A stretch of DNA of 64,000 nucleotides from Panicum virgatum (GCF_016808335.1 NC_053149.1:39386118-39450117); one strand, 5' to 3'. Positions 1 through 13,413 are shown, numbered from the stretch's first letter. Notes: generated by a model not told the origin, from the sequence alone. Numbers and translations are program-made.

Positions 1-64
1 TTTAAGGAAAAGTTGATGCTCATATTGTCATTATGGTACCTTCTAAATTGTATTGCACTTGCAG

Positions 65-3000
65 GTTATGTTGACCACTTTATTAAAGGTGTATTCTAAA
101 GGTGGTATCTTTGAGAAGGCTAAGGAGCTGCTAACTGAACTGGAAGCCTCTGGCTTTGCACAGGATGAGGTAAAACATGTGATCTGACACAGCAGTACCT
201 CATGGGCACGCTTGCATGGTCCCTTAAATTGATCAGATTTATATTTATGATTTGGTCCATGTTATCATAATTCCTTAATCCTTACTGTGTCCAGATGCCA
301 TACTGTATATTGATTGATGGCCTTGTCAAAGGCGGGAAGATAGAGGAAGCACAGATGCTATTTAGTGAAATGAAAGGAAAAGGTGTCAAATCTGGTATGG
401 TATATAGCTGGGTAACAAATTAAATTATCTTAGTTTTCTATTTTGTTGTTGTAAGTATACAGATATGATTTTTATGATATACCTTTTTTTGTGCTATAAA
501 TATGTAATCCCAGTGACTAGCTCGTGCCAAATTGCCAATAGATTATTAGATGGTTCACTCACTGCGTATATGTTGACTAGCTGAAATTAAGCACCTCGAA
601 TTTTATTTAAGTTTCCTCTAAGAAAGTTATGCTGCATGGTTTTGTTACCTGCATGCTCCTATTTAGTGTGTTCTAGCTTTCCCGCTTCGTGTTGTGTTGA
701 GCAGTCTTATGTGGCATAGTATGTGGTAAGATAATGACTTTCTAGAGCTTTACCCAAGCACTCAAATGCAAATTTCTTGTCCTAATGTTGACTATTTGTA
801 TCTTATTCAGTATTGACATTTTCTGAGGTGCTTATCTTCTGGTGTCTGCAGATGGTTATGCATTTAGTATCATGATTTCAGCATTACACAGAGGTGGTCA
901 TCATCAAGAATCAAAACAACTTGCAAAAGAATTTGAGACTGAGAATGCATCATATGATCTGGTTATGCTTAATACATCACTGCGCACTTACTGCAGCACA
1001 AATGACATGGAGAGTGTAATGAGGATGTTAAAGAAGATGGATGAATTGAACATATCACCTGATAATATTACATTTAATACCTTGATAAGGTACTTCTGCA
1101 ATGCAAAGGTTTATCACCTAGCATACAAGACGATTGAAGATATGCATACAAAGGGTCATCAATTGAATGAGGTACTTTTTGTTCCCGTACTCTTGATCCA
1201 TTTGATGCATCATTCCTGAGTTCTTTCATAAATCAAACCTCAGCTATCACATCTTTGGTATTCTGTTCATTCCTGAGTTTTGTATTCTGCATTGGATTAT
1301 AATTACCTCTTCCGTATGTGCAGAACAAGTGCGAATACGCAATTAAAGGCTTAGATGGTTTTGTAATTTGATTGGTTAATCTTGTTATCATCAAAGTGTT
1401 TGGAGCATACTCAAATACTCCTTCATTATACTATATCTTAACATTTTCCATTGCTGACTGAACTGTTGAACCAAAATGTGTTTTGAGCTGACACACTTGC
1501 AAAAGGGAACGAGGGATAATTGCTCAACTTCCTAAACATGCTTTAAGTAAGCTTTTTTATGCATTAAACATATATGTAGTTGATAAATTTTCTATATGTT
1601 TTCCAGGAGCTTTGTTCTCATGTAATGGTACAGCTAGGAAAAGCAGGTTTTCCTTCTGAAGCATTTTCTGTATATAATATGTTGAGATACAGTAAGAGAA
1701 CAGTACGTAAATCTCTTCATGAGAAGGCTTTAGGCATCTTAGTTTCAGCAGAACTTCTCAAGGATGCATACGTAGTTGTTAAGGTAATAAAATATTACTG
1801 CTTTTGGTCTTTTGGCATTTGCTACTGCAATGCAATGTCTTTTGTTTGTTTTTGTGTCCCCACTAAACATATCAGATTGAACAGGACAATGCTGAGCTGA
1901 TATCTCCTTCATCTCTGGAGAAGTTTGCTAGATCTTTCATGGTATCAGGAAATATAAATCTTATTAATGATGTCATGAAAGCCCTAAACCGCACCGGGTG
2001 GCGTATCAGCCAGGTGATGGTTCTGTACCTGTGATGTCCTTTGATACCTGTTTGGAATTTAACAAAGATTTCAAATGGTATAATCATTCTGGATGGTTCG
2101 TTCTGAGAGTCCAAGTTATACCCTATACCCCAAAACTAAATGTTTAAGTTAACTAGGCTTATGCCATCAGATACTCTGAAATGCACAGTTTCATGTCATG
2201 TGGACAATTCCCATGGTATTATTCCATTATATGTTCCGGTACCCTTGAACATAGATGTTGAGCCTTGCACATTTCCAGTCATGATGCCTGTGTGCCTGCA
2301 CAAATGTATTTGGATTCCAAAATTTATTTATAATTCATATGTCTCAAATAGGAATTCTTGTTTACTGTCTTCTTTTTTATATTTATCATACTTAGGAAAC
2401 TTAAAGAAAAAACTTGTGTTTGGGTGCCTCATAAATAATAACACACCTAATATACCTACTAATGATGAAATAGTGTCATTTAGGCCCGGAAATGGTTTTT
2501 ACAAGTTTCCGCTACCTGCTTTTGGCAGGTCTTTTTCTGTGCAAAGGGAACAGTATCCCTTAGTTTCTTCTGCTGCAGCTAAAGTAATTACAGATTTCCT
2601 CCATTCTCAACTTAATGGGGCTTAGCAATGCAATTGTTGCTCTGGCACTGACTTTTTCAAATGGCTGCTGTGGATGGGGATCATGGAATCAGAGTTTTAG
2701 GATCTCAGAACCATGATTAAAAAAAAACATTATCACGCCACTTTCAAGCAACTAGGTGGTTGGGAATAACTAGGTGCATTCCTGACAGTTGCGATGCACT
2801 GATTAGTTATTGAGGGAATTTTTTATTATGGCGAAATTAATTTCCACTACCTGTTAAGTCTTACACGAGCTGTTCTGTAGGACATAAAATGGATCTACTA
2901 CTCTGTATTCTGTTAATCTTGATTGCTTCATTAGTTATTGTTGTGCTCGAATGATTCTTGAAGCCTCATCTTCCTGATAATTTTGTGAAAAATATGATTA

Positions 3001-3456
3001 CTCCAGAATCGCTGGTTTTGTCCCCTGCAAAGTTTTGTTGTTTGGGCTTTGGGCTTCATGTTTATGGCTGGTCAATTTGGGCCTATACTGCCATGTTTTC
3101 AGACTTCAAAAATGGCTCAAGCAATACTGGGCTTTGATAGGCCTGTCCTGGCCCCACATCTGACAGTTATAGCAAGCATGCTAACTTACTCTTCCTTCCA
3201 ATGCTTAACATAATCATTGCATTTACAGGATATCTTTGGGAGAGCAATTCAGAGATACATCCGGAAGCCTGATAAGAAGCATCTACTGCTGTGCCTCTTG
3301 GACTGGATGACTGGACAAGGCTATTCTGTAGACTCGTCATCAAGGAACTTGCTTTTGAAGAATGCGCAACTTTTTGGCCGAAATCAACTTATAGCAGAAA
3401 TTCTTTCTAAGCAACAGACCGCATCCAGGACCATTGGCCAAAGACACAAAAAATGA
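65..3456 (+). CDS. Pentatricopeptide repeat (PPR) protein, 3' part of gene
   Basis: Six exons are readable with GT-AG borders and consistent phase: 65-169, 295-394, 852-1171, 1607-1783, 1885-2013 and 3229-3456 (stop TGA). Upstream exons lie outside the window. The product shows successive 35-residue PPR units, for example MLTTLLKVYSKGGIFEKAKE, then ILIDGLVKGGKIEEAQMLF, then FNTLIRYFCNAKVYHLAY. PPR proteins bind organellar RNA and act in chloroplast or mitochondrial RNA processing or translation. The C-terminal exon (about 75 aa) has no PYG/E/DYW tail, so this is a P-class protein. From memory the tail resembles Arabidopsis At1g10910 (EMB3103, chloroplast), but this is unverified. The acceptor of the 1885 exon could instead be at 1875, adding three in-frame codons. 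The last intron (2014-3228) is unusually long. Visible length is about 350 aa. Confidence 0.88.
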
Positions 3457-6420
3457 TTTAGGAAAGATTTTGTATATATAAATTGTTCATATCCATCCGA
3501 GAAGCTCATCATTCTTTAAGCCACAGTTTATTGTGCTCAGAATGGTTGGTCAGATGACAAGGTATCAGTTATCAGCTTATGTGTGGATGTGCTTAGGCTC
3601 CTGCAACGACCTTCCATGGAATTTCACATTATGCCAGGTATGTGTCTGCACATAGTGAATCACCCCGAATTCATTCTCAATATTTCATGGCTGAACTCAT
3701 GTCTGTCTTTGTGGCCAGGAACTTTCCTGTGAGACATGCTTGTTACACAAGCAGTACAGTTGGGAGTGAAGATGGTATAGGCTGTCCTTGAAATGATGTG
3801 TATATTAGTTTAGGGATTGTCCGCTAGGCTTACCAGTAAGTCTCCATAACATTTCTTTAAAGCTACAGTAGAGAATGGTGGTTTTGTTTCTAGTGGGTTG
3901 TGCTTGTTATGTCACTGTACATTTCTTTGGCAGTAAGCATGCTTGTTAGAGTGATTTGGATCTGTTGATGTGTTTGTACATATATTTGATGATCGATCTT
4001 GAGCATGGAAAGAACAGTTTCTATGTAAGATGGATTAATCAAGCATACCAATGGAGTTGGTGGGATTTTTATTATATGCTACTACTGTACCAGAATTAGA
4101 TAAGCTCAGATTCAGAAAAACTTTGCTATTCTTTGGTATATTTTGATTGGGCTTGGGGCATCAGAATACCCCCATATTCAAATAAAAGAAGCATGCTTCG
4201 ATCTAGATTTCAAAAGTTTGTACAAAAAAGCACACAAATCCAAAAAGGAATAGCAAGAATCTAATGATAGGAGAATAGCACTTGAAAAATAATCATCTTT
4301 GGCATCCAAATTCCAAACAAAGTAACATGTAATAGTACTCCCATTGCATTGACTAGTTCCTGCATGTACGGTGTGTCACGGGATCTATGACAATAATTAA
4401 TGTTGAGTAATGCCACCAAATTCTGAAGGACTATAAATTTCAGAAAGTAACCAGTGTGTGTTGCCTTCCATGGCTAAACTACTTATTTGGATATAAATGT
4501 TGATTTGTAGATTTGACTTTTATCATATGCAAGCACAGCGGAAAAAAAAAATCAATTTGGCTGCTGGAGTTGGATGCCTTATAGAAATAAATGAAGATAA
4601 AGGTTGTATCTATGTTGTGCAATAAAAGAAGAGGGATATGGCTGGAGGTTCATATAGTTCATGTTAAACTAAGGTTTTAGAGTATCCATTGTTATTTTTG
4701 CCCTTTTTTGTAGGATTGTCATGTGAAACTATAGCCTCCTAACTTCTTTCGTTTGGTAGCTCAGGTAAATTGCAATAATTCAGAGATTTACAAGGTTCAT
4801 CTCTTTTGAGAGGTTCAAAGTTCTTTGTCTCCATCACTGAATCGGTGCCAGTGCTGAGGTGCACTTGGAGAAAGAATCGTGCTCCAGTTTGACAAGATTT
4901 ATTTGCTGATGGTTGCATAAGATGTCGTTTTTAGAGATGCGTCCATGGCACGAAGTTATAAACAGTGACGTAAAATAAATAGCTAGAATATTTTTGCTCT
5001 AAAGCTGAGGATGATTATTTTCTTATTGACACATCCCGTTCATCTTGAGTTTAGATATTCAATTCATGGTTGGTTGTATGGTGGTGACTCTATGATTGAG
5101 CTTACAGTAACCACCACATACAGGCTGCAGGATCTTTTCGATAAAAATCATCCAATCAGTTTTGAGTCCACATATAGTCGAGCACATAAGATTCCTCTAT
5201 TCGTACATTTTTTGCCAGTTTTGCAGAATCTTGTTGCGTGTCGAGGCTTCAAAACTATGCCCCTATTTATTTATCTTTTATCTCCTCGCAACGATGATGG
5301 CTCGTCTTCCATGCAAGTAGCACCGAAAGAACAAGTTCATTGCATCCAGACATACTTGCAGTGCAGAAAGTCGTCATACTGAGCTATATTCATTGAGTGG
5401 GATGTCCTTTTGCGTCGTTGCCGGAAACGAGAGTACAAGACTTTCAGGTACCCAAGCATGTCACTTTGGGTTCCCATCTAATTTCTGATGCTTTTAGTGA
5501 TTGTGTTAAAATGAAAATCAACCTGCACGTATGATTGATTGAAAGATGATCTGTTCGGGCAGAATATCAAACAAACTAAAATTACAGGAGAAAATAGTGA
5601 CAATTTTCCTCCTGAAGTGTTACGGTGCATCTCAGTTTGACAGTTTCCTTTTCTTGCTATTGTTTGGTCTGGACAGTCAAATTTTGCACTGAGCCCAAAA
5701 CTATCTACTATCTAAAGAGTAAAGAACAACGACAGAGGGAAAGGACAGACTTGGGTGGTAAAGGGCCGAAACTCAAAATTCTTGAGCAAAGTTTGTCCGA
5801 GTTCCTTGTTGACATTTTTCATTTGTTGGGCAGGTGGTGCCATCCACCTCTAGTTTAGCCCCATCCTTCACTCAACCCACTGAAGGAAAACTCTGCTATT
5901 TTAACCGGCAAGTGGTGACTTTTGCGTCTGCGTCCTTATCAGAGTGTACAAATCACTAAAAGAAAATGGGGTACGGGATCAGCAGCTATGCAGGTGAGGG
6001 TCAGCACAAGACGAAAGAGACCAAGGCCTCCTCTGTTCATGGCGGCCCCATGACAGCTCGTCCACTTTAGTATGTTTTCCCTCCAAAGGGCGGCGGCTTC
6101 CATTTGCCCTCAAGTAACCGGTGTTACCATCTCTCTTCCGTTCTTCCTTCAATCGTGTCTCTGTCAGTAGCCGTCATTTGGTCTATTCCTCTGCCCGGTC
6201 TCGGCGGTCAAGTGGAAGAATCTCACAAGCAATCCCATCCATAATAATATAGGGAGGAAATGGTCTTCAGCCAATGGATTCGCCTTCTTGTGTGGCTGGC
6301 CTGTGGGACCCTGTGTGGATGTGCATTGCTCACTTCCACTCTTGAGGAGGAGAATCTCGCTAGGGGTTTATCGTAGTGCCGTAGTGGTGACGGGGCATGG
6401 CTGAATCTGACTGACAAATA
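3457..6420. other. PPR 3' UTR and intergenic DNA
   Basis: The first 500-600 bases are probably the 3' UTR and downstream region of the PPR gene. They are AT-rich with no further splice-linked ORF. The remainder to 6420 has only short ORFs, such as 5011-5382, with no recognisable domain. I see no gene, RNA gene or complete transposon here. Confidence 0.5.
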
Positions 6421-6662
6421 CTCCCTCCTTCCATGTTTATAAGGCATGATGGAACATGACACGATCTTCTAAATAACACACTTTGAATATTTATTTATTA
6501 TATATTATATTATTTATGATTATAAACGTATAATCATTGTAAATGATATTTGATTACGAATCCAATCATATACAATTTATATTATAAAAATAAAAAGTTA
6601 ATAGTCAAATTATTGGTTAAAGATGGGAAGGTTTGAATCTTGGTTATAAACGTGGAAGGAGA
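6421..6662. mobile_element. Stowaway-like MITE (decayed)
   Basis: The left end CTCCCTCCTTCCATGTTTAT follows a TA dinucleotide. The right end TTATAAACGTGGAAGGAGA is its imperfect inverted copy. About 240 bp of AT-rich non-coding interior lies between. The terminal motif and TA target are typical of grass Tc1/mariner MITEs. Confidence 0.7.
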
Positions 6663-7648
6663 CAACAAGCAGGAATCATACTTCTCATAAAAGTATATAG
6701 CGATTGGTTGTCGTTTTAGAATGCAAGGTAGCAACAAGTTATTATTCATACTATAGTTTTACTGTAAAATATTCATACTTCTCATAAAAATATATAGTGA
6801 TAAAAATGCCGTGGAGACTGGAGAATGCATCATTGGATTTTTGGAACTGTGCATTTTTTTTGCAACAGTTTCCAACATATACAACTAGAGGAAATGGACG
6901 AACATCATTGTTAGTTTCTTACCCTTTTGGTCCTTTACCGTATTATTCTCAATTAGAATTTCAGAAATCGTATCAAACAAGAACCATATGGTGAGTGGTT
7001 TGTTAGTTCCCACTTCTTTCTTTCATTCTTTTTCTTTTCTTTGTGGATGTCACACAAGTTCGTACTCGAGGCCCAGAACCTGCCTGGGGTAGTATATATG
7101 TGCTGTAGTCCTAGAAAATTTCAATCTACGCAAACTAGCTGATGCCCAGGGCAGCGAGTGGAGCAATCTCACAAGCAACCTCAGGAACTGGTTTGGTGGC
7201 TGGTGGAACGTGACTGGCTTGTGAGGCCCAACTAGATGTGTTCACTCTTTTTTTCGCGACCGTGTCTGAACACGTTTTTCATTAAGAGGAGAAAGATGTG
7301 TTCACTCTCGGGAAGGAACACTGGAAGTTCATTGTGATCTGCAATAATGACGCCCACAATTGAAAGCTGAGTTATTTCTACTACTACCAAACAAATTATA
7401 GGGGTAGAGAAAAGATGCATGTACCTCTTATTAGTGCATTGTTATTAGTTTTTAGTGCCCACACCAAAACTAAAAAGACTAGCATGCCTTTTTTACTCCC
7501 TTGGCCCACCACAATTTATTTTTTATAAAATTAGCACCAAAACCAAGGAGATTATTATGATTTTTTGTCAAAAAAAACTCTAAAATGTCTTACATTTGGG
7601 TAGAAATTTAAACCCTCAAATGTCTTACATTTCAGAGGGAGTACGTAT

Positions 7649-7953
7649 TACCTCCTGTCTTAAATATATGACACACTACTAAATATTTTATTTTTGATTG
7701 GCATTCATCTTTTCTACAAATATGCATGCAAATAGATATATCTACAAGTTGTATCTAAAATACTTTTGCAGATAGACATAGTGGTACTCGTTTTATTTTA
7801 TTCAACTAATTCTTTAAACAAATATTATTGGTCGAAATTTGCACAAAAATTTAGATAATTTTCACTTGATATGTTCTTCTATAAACTTGATCAAGTTAGA
7901 CACTTTTGACTTATAAAACTAAAACGTATTACATTTTTGGAATGGATCGAGTA
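7649..7953. mobile_element. Degraded Stowaway/mariner MITE
   Basis: The left side begins near TACCTCCTGTCTTAAATAT and the right side ends near TTTTTGGAATGGATCGAGTA. These are imperfect inverted versions of the usual grass CTCCCTCCGTCC terminus. A further fragment of a similar terminus (TTTCAGAGGGAGTA) lies just upstream at about 7631-7645. The element is too eroded for a target-site duplication to be seen. Confidence 0.45.
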
Positions 7954-8272
7954 GATGAATATAACTGAGCCCACCATAAGGCCAAGTATGTGTATTAGTG
8001 TCATTTAGATTTCAAAACCGATGAGTACTTTTGTAACTTGTTTTTCTCATCTAGGAATCTCTAAAACTCACCACCAACTAACGGAATAAGGAGCATCTTG
8101 CAGTCCTAGAAATTAATAATACAGTTCACACAAACCACAGGTACCGTGCTACACCACATTGAAGCATAATAGTCCAATGATAGATACAACTTTTTTTGTC
8201 CTTACTATTTTTATTAATTAACAAGGTGCAAAGAGTTGGATGTACCTACAGCACGGCAGGTACTTTATTCAG

Positions 8273-8415
8273 TACTCCCTCTATATCAAATTGTCTATCG
8301 TTTTGAAAAATCTATGTAACAAATGATTCTTGTTGTACATCTAGATACATCATAGTAAAAAAAAATTATGTAACTAGATTTAGCAAATGACCTACGATTT
8401 GAAACGGAGGGAGTA
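8273..8415. mobile_element. Stowaway MITE, 143 bp
   Basis: It starts TACTCCCTCTATATCAAATT and ends CGATTTGAAACGGAGGGAGTA region (8395-8415), an inverted pair including the flanking TA. The interior is AT-rich and non-coding. Size and ends fit a Tc1/mariner-type grass MITE. Confidence 0.8.
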
Positions 8416-8479
8416 TGAAAATTTGATGCATCATGTTATTCCAATCTTAAGTTAGGATTTCTACTACCTCAGCTACCTT

Positions 8480-9050
8480 GTGACAAATTCATTAAATTAT
8501 GAAAATAATAATTCTTATATGGACAGTACCACTATGTGTTCACGGAGAATCAAGAGAAGGAAATTGTTGATGGCTGAGGGGTGGCCATCACAGTGTGTCA
8601 GTGTCGCCGTCGCCCAAACTGGTGAGTATTGCGGTGATGCAGAGGCTGACGTTTCCACCGGGAGCACCGCCGGCGTGGAGAGCGACGCTGCGAAAGGCAG
8701 GCAGGGGTAAACCTGCTGGCCCCACCCGCACCCCCCACGATCGATGCCGCCGCCCGTCGTGGGCCGTGGCGGTGGGGCCCGAGGAACGGAACGGGACGGA
8801 CGCTGCAGCCGCCAGTGGGGCCGGCGCGGGTCTGGGCCCACACGCAGGAGCGCTGCACGGTGAGCTGCGGCTGCCGTCGTCGTCTAGCCGGGGGCGGAGG
8901 GAAAATATCTGGAACAGCCGTCGGGTGAACTGCTGGCCCCGTCGTCGCTCGGATGTCCGGTCGCCGACTCGCGGTCCCAACGCCAGAAGCTAAACCAACG
9001 GCGCTCCGCGCGCCACGTGGCAGCGGCCTCGGCGGCTAAAGATTCCATGG
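8480..9050. other. GC-rich island with perfect G-box, no supported gene
   Basis: GC content rises abruptly from AT-rich flanks between about 8570 and 9050. Open frames exist on both strands (8595-8993 +, 8588-8980 -), as expected of any GC-rich sequence, and none shows a known domain. A perfect 10-bp palindrome GCCACGTGGC at 9012-9021 is a G-box/ABRE-type bZIP or bHLH binding site. This may be a gene or promoter remnant, but no linked gene is visible. Confidence 0.4.
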
Positions 9051-9704
9051 AGCCCGTTCTTCTGGAAAGCCAGTCTCAATGCACAGTGTCTCACGGTTAG
9101 CAAGAGAGATATGAATAGTCATTTGTTTTTTTAGACATAGTGCACAATGTTATTACACAATTTCATAGACAGGTTATAACATTAAATTATTCAATGGTGG
9201 TGTGATCAAATGTGCCATGCGAATTATGTAACCATTTGTAAAACAACATACTAGGATATATATGGTTCATTTAACTTTAATCTGTACAATATTAAAATAA
9301 AGTTGCATAAATGAAAATAATTACATATAATATATTTCAAACTCTAGATATGTTGCCGCTCCACAAAGACCCTTTTAAGTTGTAAATGAGCTGAATGACC
9401 TTGAACAATTGCAAGATGATTCTCTTCCTTGTCCCAAATAGACACAGCCTAATACTATTTCGTATCAGTACCCTACCAAAAAAATATATAAACTATTTCT
9501 TCCATGGTCCCATTGACATGGAGCTTACAAAAGATTGGCGAGAGTACATATCTGATAGATTTGGTATAAGGAAAGGCAAGCAAATTAAAATGACCACATG
9601 ATGGGCTGCTATACTATTTCTCACTTTATCCTCTCTCCTGAACCATCCATTTGTTAGCAAGCAGGAATCAAATGGCATCAAAACGATAGCAAGGTTGGGG
9701 TTGG

Positions 9705-9788
9705 GCAGCAGGAATCAAGCAGGAATCCGCGACAGCAGGAATCAAGCAGGAATCAGCAGGAATCCGCGACAGCAGGAATTAAGCAGAA
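9705..9788. repeat. Short interspersed tandem repeat (GCAGGAATC unit)
   Basis: The units CAGGAATCAAG and CAGGAATCCGCGACAG alternate five to six times. Another AGCAGGAATCAAATGG copy lies upstream near 9660. The array is followed by a GC-rich stretch to about 10190 with open frames on both strands but no domain. Confidence 0.7.
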
Positions 9789-11176
9789 ACATGCACCATT
9801 TGGCTGTGGGGTTGGGCAGCGACTTCCCTCGCCGGGACATTTTCCTGATCCACACCGGCGCCGTGGGGATGGGGGCTGGGGGCGGAGGAAGACCGGCGGC
9901 GGCTGACGTAGGGTGCGGGCGCGCGGCGGATTGGGCGTGTGAGGGCTGGAGGGGCACGCGAGCGACGGGAATGTCTGGCGCGGGAGCGGCGGCGCGATTT
10001 GGGCGCAGGAGCGCCGGAGGGAGCACCGCGAGGGTGCCTTGGCGGGAGCAGCGGCGAGGTTTGGGCGGGAGCGGCGGCAAGATTTGGGCGGGCGTGGGAG
10101 CGGTGCTGCGGCGGAGCGGGGAGCAGTCGATCCCGAGTCAGACGATGAACAGCCTCAATGCGAGTTTCATCTCGGGGTCGTTGGCTTGAGAACTGTGCCG
10201 CGCGAGGGTCATCCTGATGACACAGCCCTCCTCTTAATTTTCATGCCAAATTATCATTTTTGCTGATGTGTCATAGACATTAATATTGGTGACACTCTCA
10301 TGACACCAGCATTGAGACTGGCCTAAGCAGTGTGTGAAGCAAATCCGCACTACACCGTCACTTTAAATTTAATCGGCGGTGTCAATCGGTCCCCGCGCAA
10401 AAAAAGGTTACAGGGATATTTTCCAATGATCGCATTCCCTATGTGTTTGTAGAACTATGTCCTAGTTCTTGTTGTATATAAAATCAAACGTAATGTTAAA
10501 GCTGCAGTCAATTGGTCAAAACAGAGTGTTCGGATGCAATGGCTGTTGCAGCCAACTCTAAACCAGCAGAATGGTAGAGAAGATTGGTTTTAGACAGAAG
10601 AGGCTAAGCACTGTTTGGCTCTAAAACAAGAATAATTGAGTTTTCACGTTCTTACCAACACTTTGTGATTTCCCCCTCCTCATTGTATATGCACCTTTCC
10701 CCCCTTGCTTTTTGAAAGGGAAGCTCGGGTTTGCCCCTATTCTGCTAAATGCTAATGGTGTTAAATTCGTATTAAATAATAGACATATATACCTTTTGTG
10801 ATTTTGTCCCTATTTAGACATGATGCACTTTATACATGTACTTTACCCACATTTTGAATTTTTTTCATAAGCTTTCACATATTTCAAGAGCATTTGGAAA
10901 AACTCTAGCATCAACTTGATAAGAATTCAGCAACACTTCAACAATAATGGATTTAGAACTAGTACCACTGTAATGATGGTGCTACGGATGAATGGATAAA
11001 AATGGCAAATCAGATGCTCTAGTGGCCGCCATTATTGCCGTCAGTTTTCAGGAACAACAAATCACAAAACCCTAAAAAGCAGGGGTTTACATTGTTCTAC
11101 AATTGGCATTACAGAACAAAGGGTAGAAATAGAAATCTCCCAAATATAGAAAGGAAAATTCGTGCGCTACCTACGT
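9789..11176. other. Intergenic: GC-rich stretch then AT-rich DNA
   Basis: Bases 9789-10190 are GC-rich with GGCGGGAGCGGCG-like repetition, giving open frames in several phases. The longest, at 9695-10189, is low-complexity Gly/Ala/Arg and I do not call it a gene. From 10190 to the next element I see no gene or clear repeat. Confidence 0.4.
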
Positions 11177-11184
11177 GCTGTGTG

Positions 11185-11631
11185 TAGGGCTGGAAAAATA
11201 GCTCGAGGCTCGCGAGCCAGCTCGAGCTCGCTTCGGCTCGGCTCGGCTTGGAGCGGCTCGCGAGCCTCCAACGAGCCGAGCCGAGCCGAGCCTACTTCTC
11301 AGGCTCGCGAAAATGACGAGCCGAGGAGCCGGCTCGCGAGCTCAGTCCACTGAGACTCATAATGACTCATAAGCTATTTTGAAACACTCTAACACTAACC
11401 TGTGGTGTGACAATATCAATATTAATCTATATTTATACTTAACATGATTATTGTTTATTGATTACTTTCAACATATATATATGCTTTATATATATGCACT
11501 AGTTATATACTAACTGCATAATATATATTTTGTGCCAGGCTCGAGCCGGCTCGAGCCGAGCCGAGCCTCCTCGGCGAGCTCGCCAAACTGCCGAGCCGAG
11601 CCGGGCTCGGCTCGGCTTGTTTCCAGCCCTA
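11185..11631. mobile_element. Non-autonomous hAT MITE with GAGCCGAGCC subterminal repeats
   Basis: The ends TAGGGCTGGAAA and TTTCCAGCCCTA are perfect inverted repeats. The element is bordered by a perfect 8-bp target duplication GCTGTGTG (11177-11184 and 11632-11639), which is diagnostic of hAT transposition. Both subterminal zones (11195-11345 and 11535-11620) are packed with GCTCGGCTCGG / GAGCCGAGCC copies in opposite orientation. These are likely transposase-binding arrays. The centre is AT-rich and non-coding. Confidence 0.9.
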
Positions 11632-11639
11632 GCTGTGTG

Positions 11640-13413
11640 TGTGTGGGTGGAGGGTGGGGGGCGGGGGAGCTAAGCCCAATTGAATTGGATTATTAATTAA
11701 GCAGTAATACAAGAAAAATGTACTAGGTAAGCAAAAGTAATAAAAGTACACTGTCTGCTTTATTTGTTCACGATTCTTATGTTTACAAAAGGACATCCTA
11801 TTTCTTGAATCAAACAACCAAAATGCAAAACGAAATTTCTTGCACCTTCTACCGTACCTTGATAAAGTACAACTTCAATTGAAGTCACTAATTAAGCAAT
11901 AATACAAGATAAAAGTACTAGGCAAGGAAAAGTGATAAAGTACATCGTCGAGTCCATTTGTTCAAGATTAGTTGAAGTGCAAGCACGTGGATTAACTGCT
12001 TTTCAGGAGTGGAGGCAAAAAAAAAAAACTTTCCTTCTTCTGTATCCTGTAAAGCTGCAAAATCAAAGAAATCGTCATGCATTAATGCTGTACTTATGAA
12101 GCACGATGAAGGTGCATATCTTTTATATAGTTGGCTCACTTCGGTGCATTGCCTTGTGGACAAACTTGAGCTTTGTTCCACACCGACATTTAGGATGAGG
12201 GAATTGACAAAAATACACATCGACATCTAGTTAGGGTGAGGAATTTGAACATACACACCTGCCATAAGAGTATAGACCCATCAGCCTTTTGGCGATGCCT
12301 GAGCAAAGAAGTATGATCCCTTTTCATCAAACTAGTGGACGCATAAAGCTATTTTTATTATAATACTACATACCACACATTGGAAATTTTACACATGGTC
12401 AGGACAATTATAGAGGAAGGCAATAGCATCTCCTAGGATCACATGGCCATACGGTGTGATGGTAGTGGACTAAAGTTAGTGATCCCTTCGAGTTTTAGGG
12501 CTGGAAGGATTTATATGCCGTTTGCTATTTTCAATATTAACTATTTGCTATATGAAATAACAAAATATGATAGCTGAATTTGCAAGCATCCTATATTTGA
12601 ATCTCGTCTACGCTCTCGTTAGAGTCGAGAGAGCCTGCCTAGCTGAGGCTGAGGATCCAGCTGACATAGGAGACTACTCGATCTAACCTCTGCTCCCCCA
12701 AATCAGTGAATTTGCAAGGAAGAGTGCCACTTGAAAAAAAACGTAGTTGTTCAAGATGATTGCATTGGACCGTAAAAGGATACATACATTGCAATATTTT
12801 TCCAAGCTAAGCTACAAAATACTGGTTTTACAAAATTTATACTTCATTAAAGTTGCAATCGTGTACCCTGTTCAGGGCTTTTATTAGTGAGCATCCAGAA
12901 AGCGTGCACGTATGCACATACAAATAACACGTCCCCAACACTCCATCCAATCTAAATATCTAAACTAGCCCCATTTGCATTACTAGCAGTGATGACTCAT
13001 ACATGATCAAAATGGCCGTATCACACATGCTCACTGCCGGCTGGTCCACACTAAATAAAACCGAAATTTTACCACGTACACGAGTTCATGACACGTCCAT
13101 AACAAACCAAGAGGCTTCCATTCTTCTCCAAAGACGGTAGGCGCGGAACAAGACTTCAAAAACCCAACGGCAATCTTTGGTGGCGGCATGGCCAAAATAT
13201 ATAAGCCAAAAAAATAAAAAGAAAATCCTTAGGGGCCACGACGGGAGACAGCTGTCTCAGGCTTGTTGCGAGCGAAAATATCGAGCTCCAACTGGTGACT
13301 CGTCGCCGGCCGGCGATCCGTACGGTTGCGGCGGCAGCGGCCGGCCGGCCGGCCACCCCCCGGACTGGACCCGTGCCCGTGGTCCTTGTCCGTCCAGACG
13401 GCGGAGCGGTAGG
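11640..13413. other. Intergenic, no gene recognised
   Basis: The region is AT-rich with only short ORFs. A GC-rich patch with GGCCGGCC repetition is present at about 13290-13420, immediately before the hAT composite. No splice-linked coding sequence or RNA gene is seen. Confidence 0.4.

Noticed and set aside
8515..8993. Possible small gene in the GC-rich island (several frames, both strands)
   Set aside because: All frames are low-complexity and open on both strands, as expected from composition; no splice or domain support.
9695..10189. 164-codon Gly/Ala/Arg-rich frame
   Set aside because: Low-complexity repeat translation, with an equally open reverse frame.
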